From positions 71,148,421-71,212,420 of the forward strand of contig NC_077246.1 of assembly GCF_947179165.1 (NCBI RefSeq): DNA of 64,000 bases, read 5' to 3'. The position numbers and the translations under genes are program-made. Of this stretch, positions 12,058-26,339 are shown piece after piece (position 1 is the first letter of the stretch; every line of letters begins with the position of its first letter). Origin of the DNA: Solanum dulcamara (taxonomy: Eukaryota > Streptophyta > Magnoliopsida > Solanales > Solanaceae). The notes beneath the pieces were generated by a model. The model saw nothing but the letters and a program-made list of their open reading frames with translations. It searched no databases and was not told the origin of the DNA.

Positions 12058-15000
12058 AATCCAAGAAAATTTGACCCGGACCCCCGACGCCTTAAAAATC
12101 CGTGGGCTAACACACACGAAAATCTAGCAAAATCGCCTAATTCCTATTGCGTCGCCAATAAAATGCTCCTAAACCCCTCTATAGCGTCGCCGGGGCTATT
12201 GGTGTCGTTCCCAGGTCATTACGGACGCCACTATAGAAGAATCAAAGAAAATTTGACCCGAACCCTCGGCACCTAAAAAATCTGTGGGCTAACACACACG
12301 AAAAACTGGCAAAATCGCCTAATTCCTATTGCTTCGCCAATAAAATGCTCCTTAACCCCTCCAATGAGTCGCCGGGGCTACTGGAGTCGTTTACCAGGTC
12401 GTTACGGACGCTACTATGGAAGAATGGAAGAAAATTCGACCCGGACCCCCGGCACCTAAAAAATTTGTGGGCTAACACACACGAAAAACTGGCAAAATTG
12501 CCTAATTCCTATTGCGTCGCTAATAAAATGCTCCTAAACCACTCTAAAGCGCCGTCGGGGCTACTGGAGTCGTTCCCCAGGTCGTTACAGACGCTACTAT
12601 GGCAGAATCCAAGAAAAGTTTACCTAGACCCCCAGCACCTTAAAAATCCGTGGGCTAACAAACATGAAAAATTGGCAAAATTGCCTAGTTCCTATTGCGT
12701 CGCCAATCAAATGCTCCTAAACCCCTCTATAGCGCCACCGGGGCTATAGGACTCGTTCCCCAGGTCGTTACGGACGCTACTATAGAGGAATCCTAGAAAA
12801 TTCGACACGGACCCTTGGCACGTAAAAAATCCGTGGGCTAACACAGATTAAAAACTGGCAAAATCGCCTAATTCTTATTGCATCTTTAATAAAATGCTCC
12901 TAAACCCCTCTATAGCGCCGCCGGAGCTACTAGAGTCGTTTCCCAGGTCGTTACGGATGCTACTATGGAAGAATCAAAGAAAATTTGACCGGAACCCCCG
13001 ACACCTAAAAAATCCGTGGGCTAACACATACGAAAAACTGGCAAATTTGGCAAACTCTTATTGCGTCGCAAATAAAATGCTCCTAAACCCCTCTAAAGCG
13101 CCGCCAGGGCTACTGGAGTCATTCCCCACGTCATTAAAGACGCTACTATGGAAGAATCCAAGAAAATTTGACCCGGACCCCCGGCACCAAAAAAATCTGT
13201 GGGGCTAACACACACGAAAAACAGGCAAAATCGCCTACTACCTATTGTGTCGCCAATAAAATGCTCTTCAACCCCTCTATAGTGCAGCCGGGCTGCTGGA
13301 ATCATTACCCAGGTCATTATGGACGCTATTATGGAAGAATCCATGAAAATTTTAACCCGAACCTAGGCACCTAAAAAATCTATGGGCTAACACACACGAA
13401 AAACTGGAAAAATCGCCTAATTCCTATTGAATCGCCAACAAAATGCTCCTTAACCCCTTCAATGCACCACCGGGGCTACTAGAGTCGTTTACCTAGTCGG
13501 TACGGACGCAACTATGGAAGAATGGAAGAAAATTCGACCCGGACCCCCGGCACCTAAAACAACCGTGGGCTAACACACGGAAAACTGGCAAAATCGCCTA
13601 ATTCCTATTGCGTCGCTAATAAAATGCTCCTAAACCACTCTAAAGCGCCGCCGGGGCTATTGGAGTCGTTCCCCAGGTCGTTACGGACGCTACTATGGAA
13701 GAATCCAAGAAAATTTGACCCAGACCCCTGGCACCTTAAAAATCCGTGGGCTAACACACACGAAAAACTGACAAAATTGCCTAATTCCTATTGCGTCGCT
13801 AATAAAATGCTCCTAAACCACTCTAAAGCGTCGCCGGGGCTACTAGAGTCGTTCCCCAGGTCGTTACGGACGCTACTATGGCAGAATCCAAGAAAATTTT
13901 ACCTGGACCCTCGGCACCTTAAAAATCCGTGGGCTAACACACATGAAAAATTGGCAAAATTGCCTAATTCCTATTGCGTCGCCAATCAAATGCTCCTAAA
14001 CCCCTCTATAGCGCCGCCGGGGCTATAGGACTCCGTTCCTAGGTCGTTACGGACGCTACTATGGAAGAATCCAAGAAAATTTGACCCGGACCCCCGGCAC
14101 CTAAAAAATCCCTGGGCTAACATACATGAAAAACTGGAAAAATCGCCTACTTCTTATTGCGTCGCCAATAAAATGCTCCTCAACCCCTCTATAGCACAGC
14201 CGGGCTGCTGGAGTCGTTCCCCAGGTCGTTATGGGTGCTATTATGGAAGAATCCAAGAAAATTTTAACCCTAACCCAGGTATCTAAAAAATCTGTGGGCT
14301 AACACACACTAAAAACTGGCAAAATCGCCTAATTCCTATTGCTTCGCAAATAAAATGCTCCTTAACCCCTTCCATGCACTGCCGGGCTACTGGAGTCGTT
14401 AACCTAGTCGGTACGGACTCTACTATGGAAGAATGGAAGAAAATTCGACCCGTACCCCCGGCACCTAAAAAATCCGTGGGCTAACACACATGGAAAACTG
14501 GCAAAATTGCCTAATTCCTATTGCGTCGCTAATAAAATGCTCCTAAACCACTCTAAAGCGCCGCCGGGGCTATTGGAGTCGTTCCCCAGGTCGTTACGGA
14601 CGCTACTATGGAAGAATCAAAGAAAATTCGACCCGGACCCCCGACACCTAAAAAATCCGTGGGCTAACACATACGAAAAACTGGCAAATTTGGCAAACTC
14701 TTATTGCGTCGCAGATAAAATGCTCCTAAACCCTTCTAAACCGCCGCCGGGGCTACTGGAGTCATTCTCCAGGTCATTACGGACGCTACTATGGAAGAAT
14801 CTAAAAAAATTTGACCCATACCCCCGGCAACTAAAAAATCCGTGGGGCTAACACACGAAAAACTGGCAAAATCGCCTACTACCTATTGCGTCGCCAATAA
14901 AATGTTCCTCAACCCCTCTATAACGCAGCCGGGCTGCTGGAGTCATTCCCCAGGTCATTATGGACGCTAGTATTGAAGAATCCATGAAAAGTTTAACCCG

Positions 15001-15575
15001 AACCCAGACACCTAAAATATCTGTGGGCTAACACACACGAAAAACTGGCAAAATCGCCTAATTCCTATTGCTTCGCCAATGAAATGCCCCTTAACCCCTT
15101 CAATGCACCACCGGGGCTACTGGAGTCGTTTACCTGGTCGATACGGACGCAACTATAGAAGAATGGAAGAAAATTCGACCCGAACCCCCGACACCTAAAA
15201 AATTCGTGGGCTAACACATACGAAAAACTGGCAAAATCGCCTAATTCCTATTGCGTCGCTAATAAAATACTCCTAAACCACTCTAAAGCGCCGCCGGGGC
15301 TATTGGAGTCGTTCCCCAGGTCGTTACGGATGCTACTATGGAAGAATCCAAGAAAATTTGACCCAGACCCCCGGCACCGAAAAAGTCTGTGGGCTAACAC
15401 ACACGAAAAACTGGCAAAATCGCCTAATTTCTATTGCATCGCTAATAAAATGATCCTAAACCACTCTAAAGCGCCGCCGGGGTTACTGGAGTCGTTCCCC
15501 AGGTCGTTACGGACGCTACTATTGCAGAATCCAAGAAAATATTACCTAGACCCCCGGCACCTTAAAAATCCGTGG

Positions 15576-16664
15576 GCTAACACACATGAAAAATTGGCAA
15601 AATTGATTATTCCTATTGCGTCGCCAATCAAATGCTCCTAAACCCCTCTATAGTGCCGCCGGGGCTACAAGACTCGTTCTCCAGGACGCTACTATTGAAG
15701 AATCCTAGAAAATTCGACACGGACCCCTGGCACGTAAAATGTCCGTGGGCTAACACACACGAAAAACTGGCAAAATCGCCTAATTCCTATTGCATCTCTA
15801 ATAAAATGCTCCTAAACCACTCTATAGCGCCGCCGGAACTACTGGAGTCGATCCCCAGATCGTTACGGACGCTACTATGGAAGAATCAAAGAAAATTCGA
15901 CCCGAACCCCCGACACCTAAAAAATTCGTGGGCTAACACATACGAAAAACTGGGAAATTTGGCAAACTCTTATTGCGTCGCAAATAAAATGCTCCTAAAC
16001 CCCTCTAAAGCGCCGCCGGGGCTACTAGAGTCATTCCCCAGGTCATTACGGACGCTACTATGGAAGAATCCAAGAAAAATTGACCCGGACCCCCGGCACC
16101 TAAAAAATCTGTGGGGCTAACACACACGAAAAATTGGCAAAATCGCCTACTTCCTATTGCGTCGCCAATAAAATGCTCCTCAACCCCTCTATAGCGCAGC
16201 TGGGCTGCTGGAGTCATTCTTGAGGTTGTTATGGACGCTATTATGGAAGAATCCTAGAAAAGTTTATACCCGAACCCGGGCATCTAAAAAATCTGTGGGC
16301 TAACACACACGAAAAATTGGCAAAATCGCCTAATTCCTATTCCTTTGCCAATAAAATGCTCCTTAACCCCTTCAATGCACCGCCGGGGCTACTGGAGTCA
16401 TTAACCTAGTCGGTACGGACTCTACTATGGAAGAATGGAAGAAAATTCAACCCAGACCCCCGGCACCTATAAAATCCGTGGGCTAACACACATAGAAAAC
16501 TGGCAAAATCGCCTAATTCCTATTGCGTTGCTAATAAAATGCTCCTAAACCACTCTAAAGCGCCGCTGGGGCTATTGGAGTCGTTCCCCAGGTCGTTACG
16601 GACGCAACTATGGAAGAATCCAAGAAAATTTGACCCAGACCCCCGGCACCTTAAAAATCCGTGG
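15576..16664 (+). repeat. Hexamer cassette A-E-H-F-C-B (about 1.09 kb)
   Basis: Six monomers in order. A near 15640 lacks about 9 bases around 15685. E has GCCGCCGGAACTACTGG. H is preceded by GGGAAATTTGGCAAACTC and uses GCAAATAAAATG. F has CTCAACCCCTCTATAGCGCA. C has CTTCAATGCACC. B has CCACTCTAAAG. It shares A and C-B with the pentamer but has E-H-F where the pentamer has D-G. The same order is seen at 17.4-18.5 and 39.4-40.4 kb, and in part at 0.1-1.0 and 5.2-6.1 kb. Confidence 0.78.
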
Positions 16665-17497
16665 GCTAACACACATGAAAAACTAGCAAAATGGCCTAAT
16701 TCCTATTGCGTCTCTAATAAAATACTCCTAAACCCCTCTATAGCGCCGCTGGGGCTACTGGAGTTGTTCCCCAGGTCGTTACGGACACTACTATGGAAGA
16801 ATCAAAGAAAATTTGACCCAGACCCCCGGCACCTAAAAAATCCGTGGGCTAACACACACGAAAAACTGGCAAAATTGCCTAATTCCTATTGCGTCGCCAA
16901 TAAAATGCTCCTAAACCCCTCTATAGCGCTGCTGGGGCTATTGGTATAGTTTCCAGGTCGTTACGGATACTATAATAAAAGAATCCAAGAAAACTTGACC
17001 CAAACCCCCGACACCTAAAAAATCCGTGGGCTAACACACACGAAAAACTCGCAAAATCGCCTAATTCCTGTTGCTTTGCAAATAAAATGCTCCTTAATCC
17101 TTCCAATGCGCCGCCAGTGCTACTGGAGTCGTTTAACAGGTCGTTACGAACGCTACTATTGAAAAATGGCAGAAAATTCGACCTGGACCCCCGGCACCTA
17201 AAATTTTTGTGGGCTAATACACACGGAAAATTGGCAAAATCGCCTAATTCCTATTGCGTCGCTAATAAAAAGCTCCTAAACCACTCTGAAGCGCCGCCGG
17301 GGCTACTGGAGTTGTTCCTTAGGTCGTTACGGACGCTACTAGGGAAGAATCCAGGAAAAGTTTAACCGGACACCCGGCACCTTAAAAATCTGTGGGCTAA
17401 CACACATGAAAAACTGGCAAAATCGCCTAATTCCTATTGCGTCACTAATAAAATGCTCCTACACCCCTCTATAGCGCCGCCGGGGCTACAGGAGTCG

Positions 17498-18226
17498 TTC
17501 CCCAGGTTGTTACGGATGCTACTATAGAAGAATCCTAGCAAATTCGACACGGACCCCTGGCACGTAAAAAATCCGTGGGCTAACACACACGAAAAACTGG
17601 CAAAATCGCCTAATTCCTATTGCGTCTCTAATAAAATGCTCCTCAACCCCTCTATAGGGTCGCCGGAGCTACTAGAGTCATTCCCTAGGTCGTCACGGAT
17701 GCTACTATGGAAGAATCAAAGAAAATTCGACCCGAACCCCCGACACCTAAAAAATTCGTGGGCTAACGCATACGAAAAACTGGCAAATTTGGCAAACTCT
17801 TATTGCATCGCAAATAAAATGCTCCTAAATCCCTCTAAAGCGCCGTCGGGGCTACTGGAGTCATTCCCCATGTCGTTACGGACGCTACTATGGAAGAATC
17901 CAAGAAAATTTGACCTGGACCCTCGGCACCTTAAAAATCCGTAGGGCTAACACACACAAAATATTGGCAAAATCGCCTACTTCCTATAGCGTCGCCAATA
18001 AAATGCTCTTCAACCCCTCTATAGCGCAGCCGGGCTACTGGAGTCGTTCCCCAAGTCGTTACGGACGCTACTATGGAAGAATCTAAGAAAATTTTAACCC
18101 GAACCCTAGGCACCTAAAATATCTGTGGGCTAACACACACGAAAAACTGGCAAAATCGCCTAATTCCTATTGCTTCGCCAATAAAATGCTCCTTAACCCC
18201 TCCAATGCACCGTCGGGGCTACTGGA
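17498..18226 (+). repeat. Dispersed duplicated block, copy 2
   Basis: The partner of 1-730. The two match closely up to the C-type monomer, then diverge where this copy reads GTTTACCTGGTCGG and the other reads GTTTAACAGGTCG. The uninterrupted equivalent of the insertion target lies between 17839 and 17840. The order of types here (A-E-H-F-C-B) is the full hexamer, so the block boundary is set by sequence identity and not by a change in type order. Confidence 0.85.
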
Positions 18227-18504
18227 GTCGTTTACCTGGTCGGTACGGATGCTACTATGGAAGAATGGAAGAAAATTAGACCCGAATCCCTGGCACCTAA
18301 AAAATCCGTGGGCTAACACACACGAAAAACTGGCAAAATCGCCTTATTCCTATTGTGTCGCTAATAAAATGCTCCTAAACCACTCTAAAGCGCCGTCGGG
18401 GCTATTGGAGTCGTTCCCCAGGACGTTACGGATGCTACTATGGAAGAATCCAAGAAAATTTGACCCAGACCCCCGGCACTGAAAATATCTGTGGGCTAAC
18501 ACAC

Positions 18505-19240
18505 ACGAAAAACTGGCAAAATCGCCTAATTCCTATTGCTTCACCAATAAAATGCTCCTTAACCCCTCCAATGCACCGCCGGGGCTACTGGAGTCGTTTA
18601 CCAGGTCGTTACGGACGCTACTATAGAAGAATCTAAGAAAATTCGACCCGAACCCCCGACACCTAAAAAATTCGTGGGCTAACACACACGAAAAACTGGC
18701 AAAATTGCCTAATTCCTATTCCGTCGCTAATAAAATACTCCTAAACCACTCTAAAGCGCCGCCGGGGCTATTGGAGTCGTTCCCCAGGTCGTTACGGATG
18801 CTACTATGGAAGAATCCAAGAAAATTTGACCCAGACCCCCGGCACCGAAAAAGTCTGTGGGCTAACACACACGAAAAACTGGCAAAAATCGCTTAATTCC
18901 TATTGCTTCACCAATAAAATGCTCCTTAACCCCTCCAATGCACCGCCGGAGCTACTGGAGTCGTTTACCAGGTCGTTACGGACGCTACTATAGAAGAATC
19001 TAAGAAAATTCGACCCGAACCCCCGACACCTAAAAAATTCGTGGGCTAACACACACGAAAAACTGGCAAAATCGCCTAATTCCTATTGCATCGGTAATAA
19101 AATACTCCTAAACCACTCTAAAGCGCCACCGGGGATATTGGAGTCATTCCCCAGGTCGTTACGGATGCTACTATGGAAGAATCCAAGATATTTTAACCCA
19201 GACTCCCAGCACCTTAAAAATCCGTGGGCTAAAACACACG
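18505..19240 (+). repeat. Dimer duplication (about 366 bp x 2)
   Basis: Two successive C-B dimers share the same private variants: TTGCTTCACCAATAAAATG, then GACCCGAACCCCCGACACC directly after GAATCTAAG, then ATACTCCTAAACCACTCT. The offset is about 366 bp, two monomers. A related dimer starts near 22.9 kb. Confidence 0.7.
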
Positions 19241-19949
19241 AAAAACTAGCAAAATTGCCTAATTCCTATTGCATCGCCAATAAAATGCTCCTAAACCCCT
19301 CTATAGTTCCACCGGGGTTACTGGTGTCATTCCCAGGTCGTTACGGACGCTACTATAGAAGAATCCAAGAAAATTTGACCAAACCACCGGCACCTAAAAA
19401 ATCCGTGGGCTAACACACACGAAAAACTAGCAAAATTGCCTAATTCCTATTGCTTCGCCAATGAAATGCTCCTTAACCCCTCTAATGCGCCGCCGGTGCT
19501 ACTAGAGTCGTTTACCAGGTCGTTACAGACGCTACTATGGAAGAATGGAAGAAAATTCGATCCGGACCCCTGGCACCTAAAAAATCTATGGGATAACATA
19601 CATGAAAAACTGGCAAAATCGCCTAATTTCTATTGCGTCGCTAATAAAATGCTCCTAAACCACTCTAAAGCGCCACCGAGGCTACTGGAGTCGTTCCCCA
19701 GGTTGTTACAGACGCTGCTATGGCAGAATCTAAGAAAATGTTACCCAGACCCCCGGCACCTTAAAAATCCGTGGGCTAACACACACGAAAAACTGGCAAA
19801 ATCGCCTAATTCCTATTGCGTCGCCAATAAAATGCTCCTTAACCACTCTAATGCGCCGCTGGGGCTACTTGAGTCGTTTACCAGGTCGTTACGGATGCTA
19901 CTATAGAAGAATATAAGAAAATTTGACCCGGACCCCCGGCACCTTAAAC

Positions 19950-22620
19950 ATCCGTGGGCTAACACACACGAAAAACTGGCAAAACCGCCTAATTCCTATT
20001 GCGTCGCCAATAAAATACTCCTAAACCCCTCTATAGCGTCGCCGAGGCTACTGGAGTCGTTCCCCAGGTCGTTACGGATGGTACTATAGAAGAATCCAAG
20101 AAATATTCGACACGGACCCCTGGCACGTAAAAAATCCGTGGGCTAACACACACGAAAAACTGGCAAAATTGCCTACTTCCAATTGCGTCTCTAATAAAAT
20201 GCTCCTAAACCCCTCTAAAGCGCTGCTGGGGCTACTGGAGTCGTTCCCCAGGTCGTTACGGACGCTACTATGGAAGAATAAAAGAAAATTCGACATGGAC
20301 CCCCAGAACCTAAAAAATCAATGGGCTAACATACACGAAAAACTGGTAAAATTGCCTAATTCCAATTGCGTCTCTAATAAAATGCTCCTAAACCCCTCTA
20401 TAGCGCCGCTGGGCTACTGGTGTCGTTCCTAGGTCGTTACGGATGCTACTATAGAGGAATCTAAGAAAATTTGACACGGACCCCTGGCACATAAAAAATC
20501 CATGGGCTAACAGACACGAAAAACTGGTAAAATTGCCTAATTCCAATTGCGTCTCTAATAAAATGCTCCTAAACCCCTCTATAGCACCGCTGGGCTACTG
20601 GTGTCGCTCCTAGGTCGTTACGGACGCTACTATAGAAGAATCCAAGAAAATTTGACATGGACCCCTGGCACGTAAAAAATCCATTGGCTAACACACATGA
20701 AAAACTGGCAAAATCACCTAATACCTATTTCTTTGCCAATAAAATGCTCCTTAACCCCTCTAATGCACCGCCGAGGCTACTGGAGTCGTTTACCAGGTCG
20801 TTACAGATGCTACTATAGAAGAATCCAAGAAAATTTGACCCGGACCCCCGTCACCTTAAAAATCCGTGGGCTAACACACACGAAAAACTAGCAAAATCGC
20901 CTAATTCCTATTGCGTCGCCAATAAAATGCTCCTAAACCCCTCTATAGCGCCGCCGGGGCTATTGGTGTCGTTCCCAGGTCATTACGGACGCTACTATAG
21001 AAGAATCCAAGAATATTTAACCCGAACCCTCGGTACCTAAAAATCCGTGGGCTAACACACACAAAAAACTGGCAAAATCGCCTAATTACTATTGCTTCGC
21101 CAATAAAATGCTCCTTAACCCCTCCAATGCGCCGCCGGGGCTACTGGAGTCGTTTACCAGGTCGTTACGGATGCTACTATGGAAGATTGGAAGAAAATTC
21201 GACCCGGACCCCCGGCACCTAAAAAATCTATGGGCTAACACACACGAAAAACTGGCAAAATGGCCTAATTTCTATTGCGTCGCTAATAAAATGCTCCTAA
21301 ACCACTCTAAAGCGTCGTCGGGGCTACTGGAGTCGTTCCCCAGGTCGTTACGGACGCTACTATGGCAGAATCCAAGAAAATTTTACCTGGACCCCCGGCA
21401 CCTTAAAAATCCGTGGGCTAACAAACATGAAAAATTGGCAAAATTGCCTAATTCCTATTGCGTCGTAAATAAAATGCTCCTAAACCCCTCTATAGCGCCG
21501 CCGGAGCTACTAGAGTCGTTTCCCAGGTCGTTACGGATGCTACTATGGAAAAATCAAAGAAAATTCGACCGGAACCCCCGACACCTAAAAAATTCGTGGG
21601 CTAACACATACGAAAAACTGGCAAATTTGGCAAACTCTTATTGCGTCGCAAATAAAATGCTCCTAAACCCATCTAAAGCGCCGCCGGGGCTACTGGAGTC
21701 ATTCCCCACGTAATTACAGACGCTACTATGGAAGAATCCAAGAAAATTTGACCCGGACCCCCGGCACCTAAAAAATCCACGGGGCTAACACACACGAAAA
21801 ACTGGCAAAATCGCCTACTTTCTATTGTATCGCCAATAAAATGCTACTCAACCCTCTATAGCGCAGCCGGGCTGTTGGAGTCATTCCCCAGGTCATTATG
21901 GACGCTATTATGGAAGAATCCATGAAAATTTTAACCCGAACCCAGACACCTAAAAAATCTGTGGGCTAACACACACGAAATACTGGCAAAATCGCGTAAT
22001 TCCTATTGATTCGCCAACAAAATGCTCCTTAACCCCTTCGATGCACCGCCGGGGCTACTGGAGTTGTTTACCTGGTCGGTACGGACGCAACTATGGAAGA
22101 ATGGAAGAAAATTCGACCCGGACCCCCGGCACCTAAAACAACTGTGGGCTAACACACACGAAAAACTGGCAAAATCGCCTAATTCCTATTGCGTCGCTAA
22201 TAAAATGCTCCTAAACCACTCTAAAGCGCCGCCGGGGCTAGTGGAGTCTTTCACCAGGTCATTACGGACGCTACTATGGAAGAATCCAAGAAAATTTGAC
22301 AAAGACCCCTGGCACCTTAAAAATCCGTGGGCTTACACACACGAAAAACAGACAAAATTGCCTAATTCCTATTGCGTCGCTAATAAAATGCTCCTAAACC
22401 ACTCTAAAGCGTCGCCGGGGCTACTGGAGTCGTTCCCCAGGTCGTTACGGACGCTACTATGGCAGAATCCAAGAAAATATTACCTGGACACCCGACACCT
22501 TAAAAATCCGTGGGCTAACACACATGAAAAATTGGCAAAATTGCCTAATTCCTATTGCATCGCCAATCAAATGCTCCTAAACCCCTCTATAGCGCCGCCG
22601 GGGCTACAGGACTCGTTCTC
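19950..22620 (+). repeat. Large dispersed duplication, copy 2
   Basis: The partner of 11205-14040. It retains the full-length monomer at about 20010-20060 where the other copy carries a 35-bp deletion, so it shows the ancestral state there. It has its own duplication of the monomer with GGTAAAATTGCC (20325-20505 and 20506-20686). Confidence 0.85.
20325..20686 (+). repeat. Single-monomer duplication private to this copy
   Basis: Two adjacent near-identical monomers with GAAAAACTGGTAAAATTGCC and GCTGGGCTACTGGTGTCG, starting at GCTAAC positions 20325 and 20506. The paralog at 11.57 kb has one. It compensates in length for the different duplication in the other copy, so the long-range offset stays at about 8765 bp. 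Confidence 0.8.
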
Positions 22621-25600
22621 CAGGTCGTTACGGATGCTACTATAGAAGAATCCTAGAAAATTCGACATGGACCCCTGGCACGTAAAAAATCCGTGGGTTA
22701 ACAGACACGGAAAACACGCAAAATCGCCTAATTCCTATTGCATCGCTAATAAAATGCTCCTAAACCCTTCTAAAGCGCCGCCGGGGCTGCTGGAGTCGTT
22801 CCCCAGGTCATTATGGATGCTATAATGGAAGAATCCATGAAAATTTGACCCAGACCCTCGGCACCGAAAAAATTCGTGGGCAAACACACACGAAAAACTG
22901 GCAAAATCGCCTAATTCCTATTGCTTCACCAATAAAATGCTCCTTAACCCCTCCAATGCACCGCCGGGGCTACTGGAGTCGTTTACCAGGTCGTTACGGA
23001 CGCTACTATAGAAGAATCTAAGAAAATTCGACCCGGACCCCCGGCACCTAAAAAATTAGTGGGCTAACACACACGAAAAACTGGCAAAATTGCCTAATTT
23101 CTATTGCGTCGCCAATAAAATGCTCCTAAACCCCTCTATAGCGTCGCCGAGGCTACTGGAGTCGTTCCCCAGGTTGTTACAAACGCTACTATGGCCGAAT
23201 CCAAGAAAATTTTACCCAGACCCCCGGCACCTTAAAAATCTGTGGGCTAACACACATGAAAAAAACTGGCAAAATCGCCTAATTCCTATTGCATTGCAAA
23301 TAAAATGCTCCTAAACCCCTCTATAGCGCCGTCGGGGCTACTGAAGTCATTCCCTAGGTCTCTACGGACGCTACTATGGCAGAATCCAAGAAACTTTTAC
23401 CCAGACCCCCGGCACCTTAAAAATCCGTGGGCTAACACACATGAAAAAACTGGCAAAATCGCCTAATTACTATTGCGTCGCCAATAAAATAGTCCTAAAC
23501 CCCTCTATAGCGCCGCCAGGGCTACTGGAGTCGTTACCCAGGTCGTTACGGACTCTACTATAGAAGAATCCAAGAAAATTTGACCCGGACCCCCGGCACC
23601 AAAAAAATCCGTGGGCTAACACACACGAAAAACTAGCAAAATTGCCTAATTCCTATTGCGTCGCCAATAAAATGCTCCTAAACCCCTCTATAGCATCGCC
23701 GGGGCTACTGGTGTCATTCCCAGGTTGTTATGGACGCTACTATAGAAGAATCCAAGAAAATTTAACCCGAACCCACGGCACCTAAAAAATCTGTGGGCTA
23801 ACACACACGAAAAACTGGCAAAATCGCCTAATTCCTATTGCTTCGCTAATAAAATGCTCCTTAACCCCTTCAATGCACCACCGGGGCTACTAGAGTCGTT
23901 TACCTGGTCATTACATACTCTACTATAGAAGAATGGAAGAAAATTCAACCCAGACCCCTGGCACCTAAAAAATCTGTGGGCTAACACACACGAAAAACTG
24001 GCAAAATCGCTTAATTCCTATTGCTTCGCTAATAAAATGCTCCTTAACCCCTCTAATGTGCCGCCGAGGCTATTGGAGTCGTTTACCATGTCGTTACGGA
24101 TGCTAATATAGAAGAATGGAAGAAAATTCGGCCCGGACATCCGACACCTAAAAAATCTGTGGGCTAACACACACGGAAAACTGGCAAAATCGCCTAATTC
24201 CTATTGCGTCGCTAATAAAATGCTCCTTAACCCCTCTAAAGCGCCGCCGGGGCTACTGGAGTCATTCCCTAGGTCATTACGGACGCTACTCTAGCAGAAT
24301 CCAAGAAAACTTTACCCGGAACCCCGGCACCTTAAAAATCTATGGGCTAACACACATGAAAAACTGGCAAAATCGCCTAATTCCTATTGCGTCGCCAATA
24401 AAATGCTCCTAAACCCCTCTATAGCACCACCGGGGCTACGGAGTTGTTCCCCAGGTCGTTACGGATGCTACGATAGAGGAATCCAAGAACATTCGACACG
24501 GACCCCTGGCACGTAAAAAATCTGTGGGCTAACACACACGAAAAACTGAAAAAATCGTCTTATTCCTATTGCGTCTCTAATAAAATGCTCCTAAATCCCT
24601 CTTAAAGCGCCGCTGGGGCTACTGGACTCGTTCTCTAGGTCGTTACGGATGCTACTATGGCAGAATCAAAGAAGATTTGACCTGGACCCCCGACACCAAA
24701 AAAATCCGTAGGCTAACACACGAAAAACTGGCAAAATCGTCTAATTCCTATTGCGTCGCCAATAAAATGCTCATAAACCCCTCTATAGCGCCTCCGGGGC
24801 TACTGGTGTCGTTCCAAGGTCGTTACGGATGCTACTATAGAAGAATCCAAGAAAATTTGACCAGAACCCCCGGCACCTAAAAAATCTGTGGGCTAACACA
24901 AACAAAAAACTGGCAAAATCGCCTACTTCCTATTGCTTCGCCAATAAAATGCTCCTTAACCCCTCCAATGCGCTGCCGGGGCTACTGGAGTCGTTTACCA
25001 GGTCGTTATGGATGCTACAATGGAAGAATGGAAGAAAATTCGACCCGGACACCCGGCACCTAAAACATCCGTGGGCTAACACACACGGAAAACTTGCAAA
25101 ATTGCCTAATTCCTATTGCGTCGCTAATAAAATGCTCCTAAACCACTCTAAAGCGCCGCTGGGGCTACTAGAGTCGTTTACCAGGTCGTTACGGACGCTA
25201 CTATGGAATAATTGAAGAAAATTCGACCCGTACCCCCGGCACATAAAAAATCCGTGGGCTAACACACACGAAAAACTGGCAAAATCGCCTAATTCTTATT
25301 GCGTCTCTAATAAAATGCTCCTAAACCCCTCTATAGCGCCACCGGAGCTACTAGAGTCGTTTCCCAGGTCGTTACGGATGCTACTATGGAAAAATCAAAG
25401 AAAATTCGACCGGAACCCCCGACACCTAAAAAATCCGTGGGCTAACACATACGAAAAACTGGCAAATTTGGCAAACTCTTATTGCGTCGCAAATAAAATG
25501 CTCCTAAACCCCTCTAAAGCGCCGCCGGGGCTACTGGAGTCATTCCCCAGGTCATTACAGACGCTACTATGGAAGAATCCAAGAAAATTTGACCCGGACC

Positions 25601-26339
25601 CCCGGCACCTAAAAAATCCGCGGGGCTAACACACACGAAAAACTGGCAAAATTGCCTAATTCCTATTGCGTCGCCAATAAAATGCTCCTAAACCCCTCTA
25701 AAGCGCCGCAGGGGCTATTGGTGTCATTCCCAGGTCGTTACAGACGCTACTATAGAAGAATCCAAGAAAATTGGACCGAACCCTCGGCACCTAAAAAATC
25801 TGTGGGCTAACACACACGAAAAACTAGCAAAATTGCCTAATTCCTATTGCTTCACCAATAAAATGATCCTTAACCCCTCCAATGAACCGCCGGGGCTACT
25901 GGATTCCTTACCAGGTCGTTACGGACGCTACTATAGAAGAATCTAAGAAAATTCGACACGGACCCCTGGCACCTAAAAAATTCGTGGGCTAACACACACG
26001 AAAAACTTGCAAAATCGCCTAATTCCTATTGCGTCGCTAATAAAATGCTCCTAAACCACTCTAAAGCGCCGCCGGGGCTACTTTAGTCGTTCCCCAGGTC
26101 GTTACGAACGCTACTATAGAAGAATCCAAGAAAATTTTAACTCGAACCCCAGGTACCTAAAAAATCTGTGGTCTAACACATACGAAAAACTGGCAAAATC
26201 GCCTAATTCCTATTGCTTCGCCAATAAAATGCTCCTTAACCCCTCCAATGCGCCGCCGGGGCTACTGGAGTCGTTAACAGGTCGTTACGGATGCTACTAT
26301 GGAAGAATGGAAGAAATTTCGACCCGGACCTCCGGCACC

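Larger units (their letters stand above)
11205..14040 (+). repeat. Large dispersed duplication, copy 1
   Basis: About 15 monomers that match 19950-22620. The offset is about 8765 bp as far as 12.6 kb and about 8580 bp after 13.4 kb, because this copy has one extra monomer near 12.7-12.9 kb. Shared private variants include the ACCCCCAGAACC monomer (11528 and 20300), the GCTGGGCTACTGGTGTC variant and the CTTTAACCCCTCTAATGC or CCTTAACCCCTCTAATGC variants with GCCGAGGCTAC. Each copy also has its own private changes, listed separately. Confidence 0.85.
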
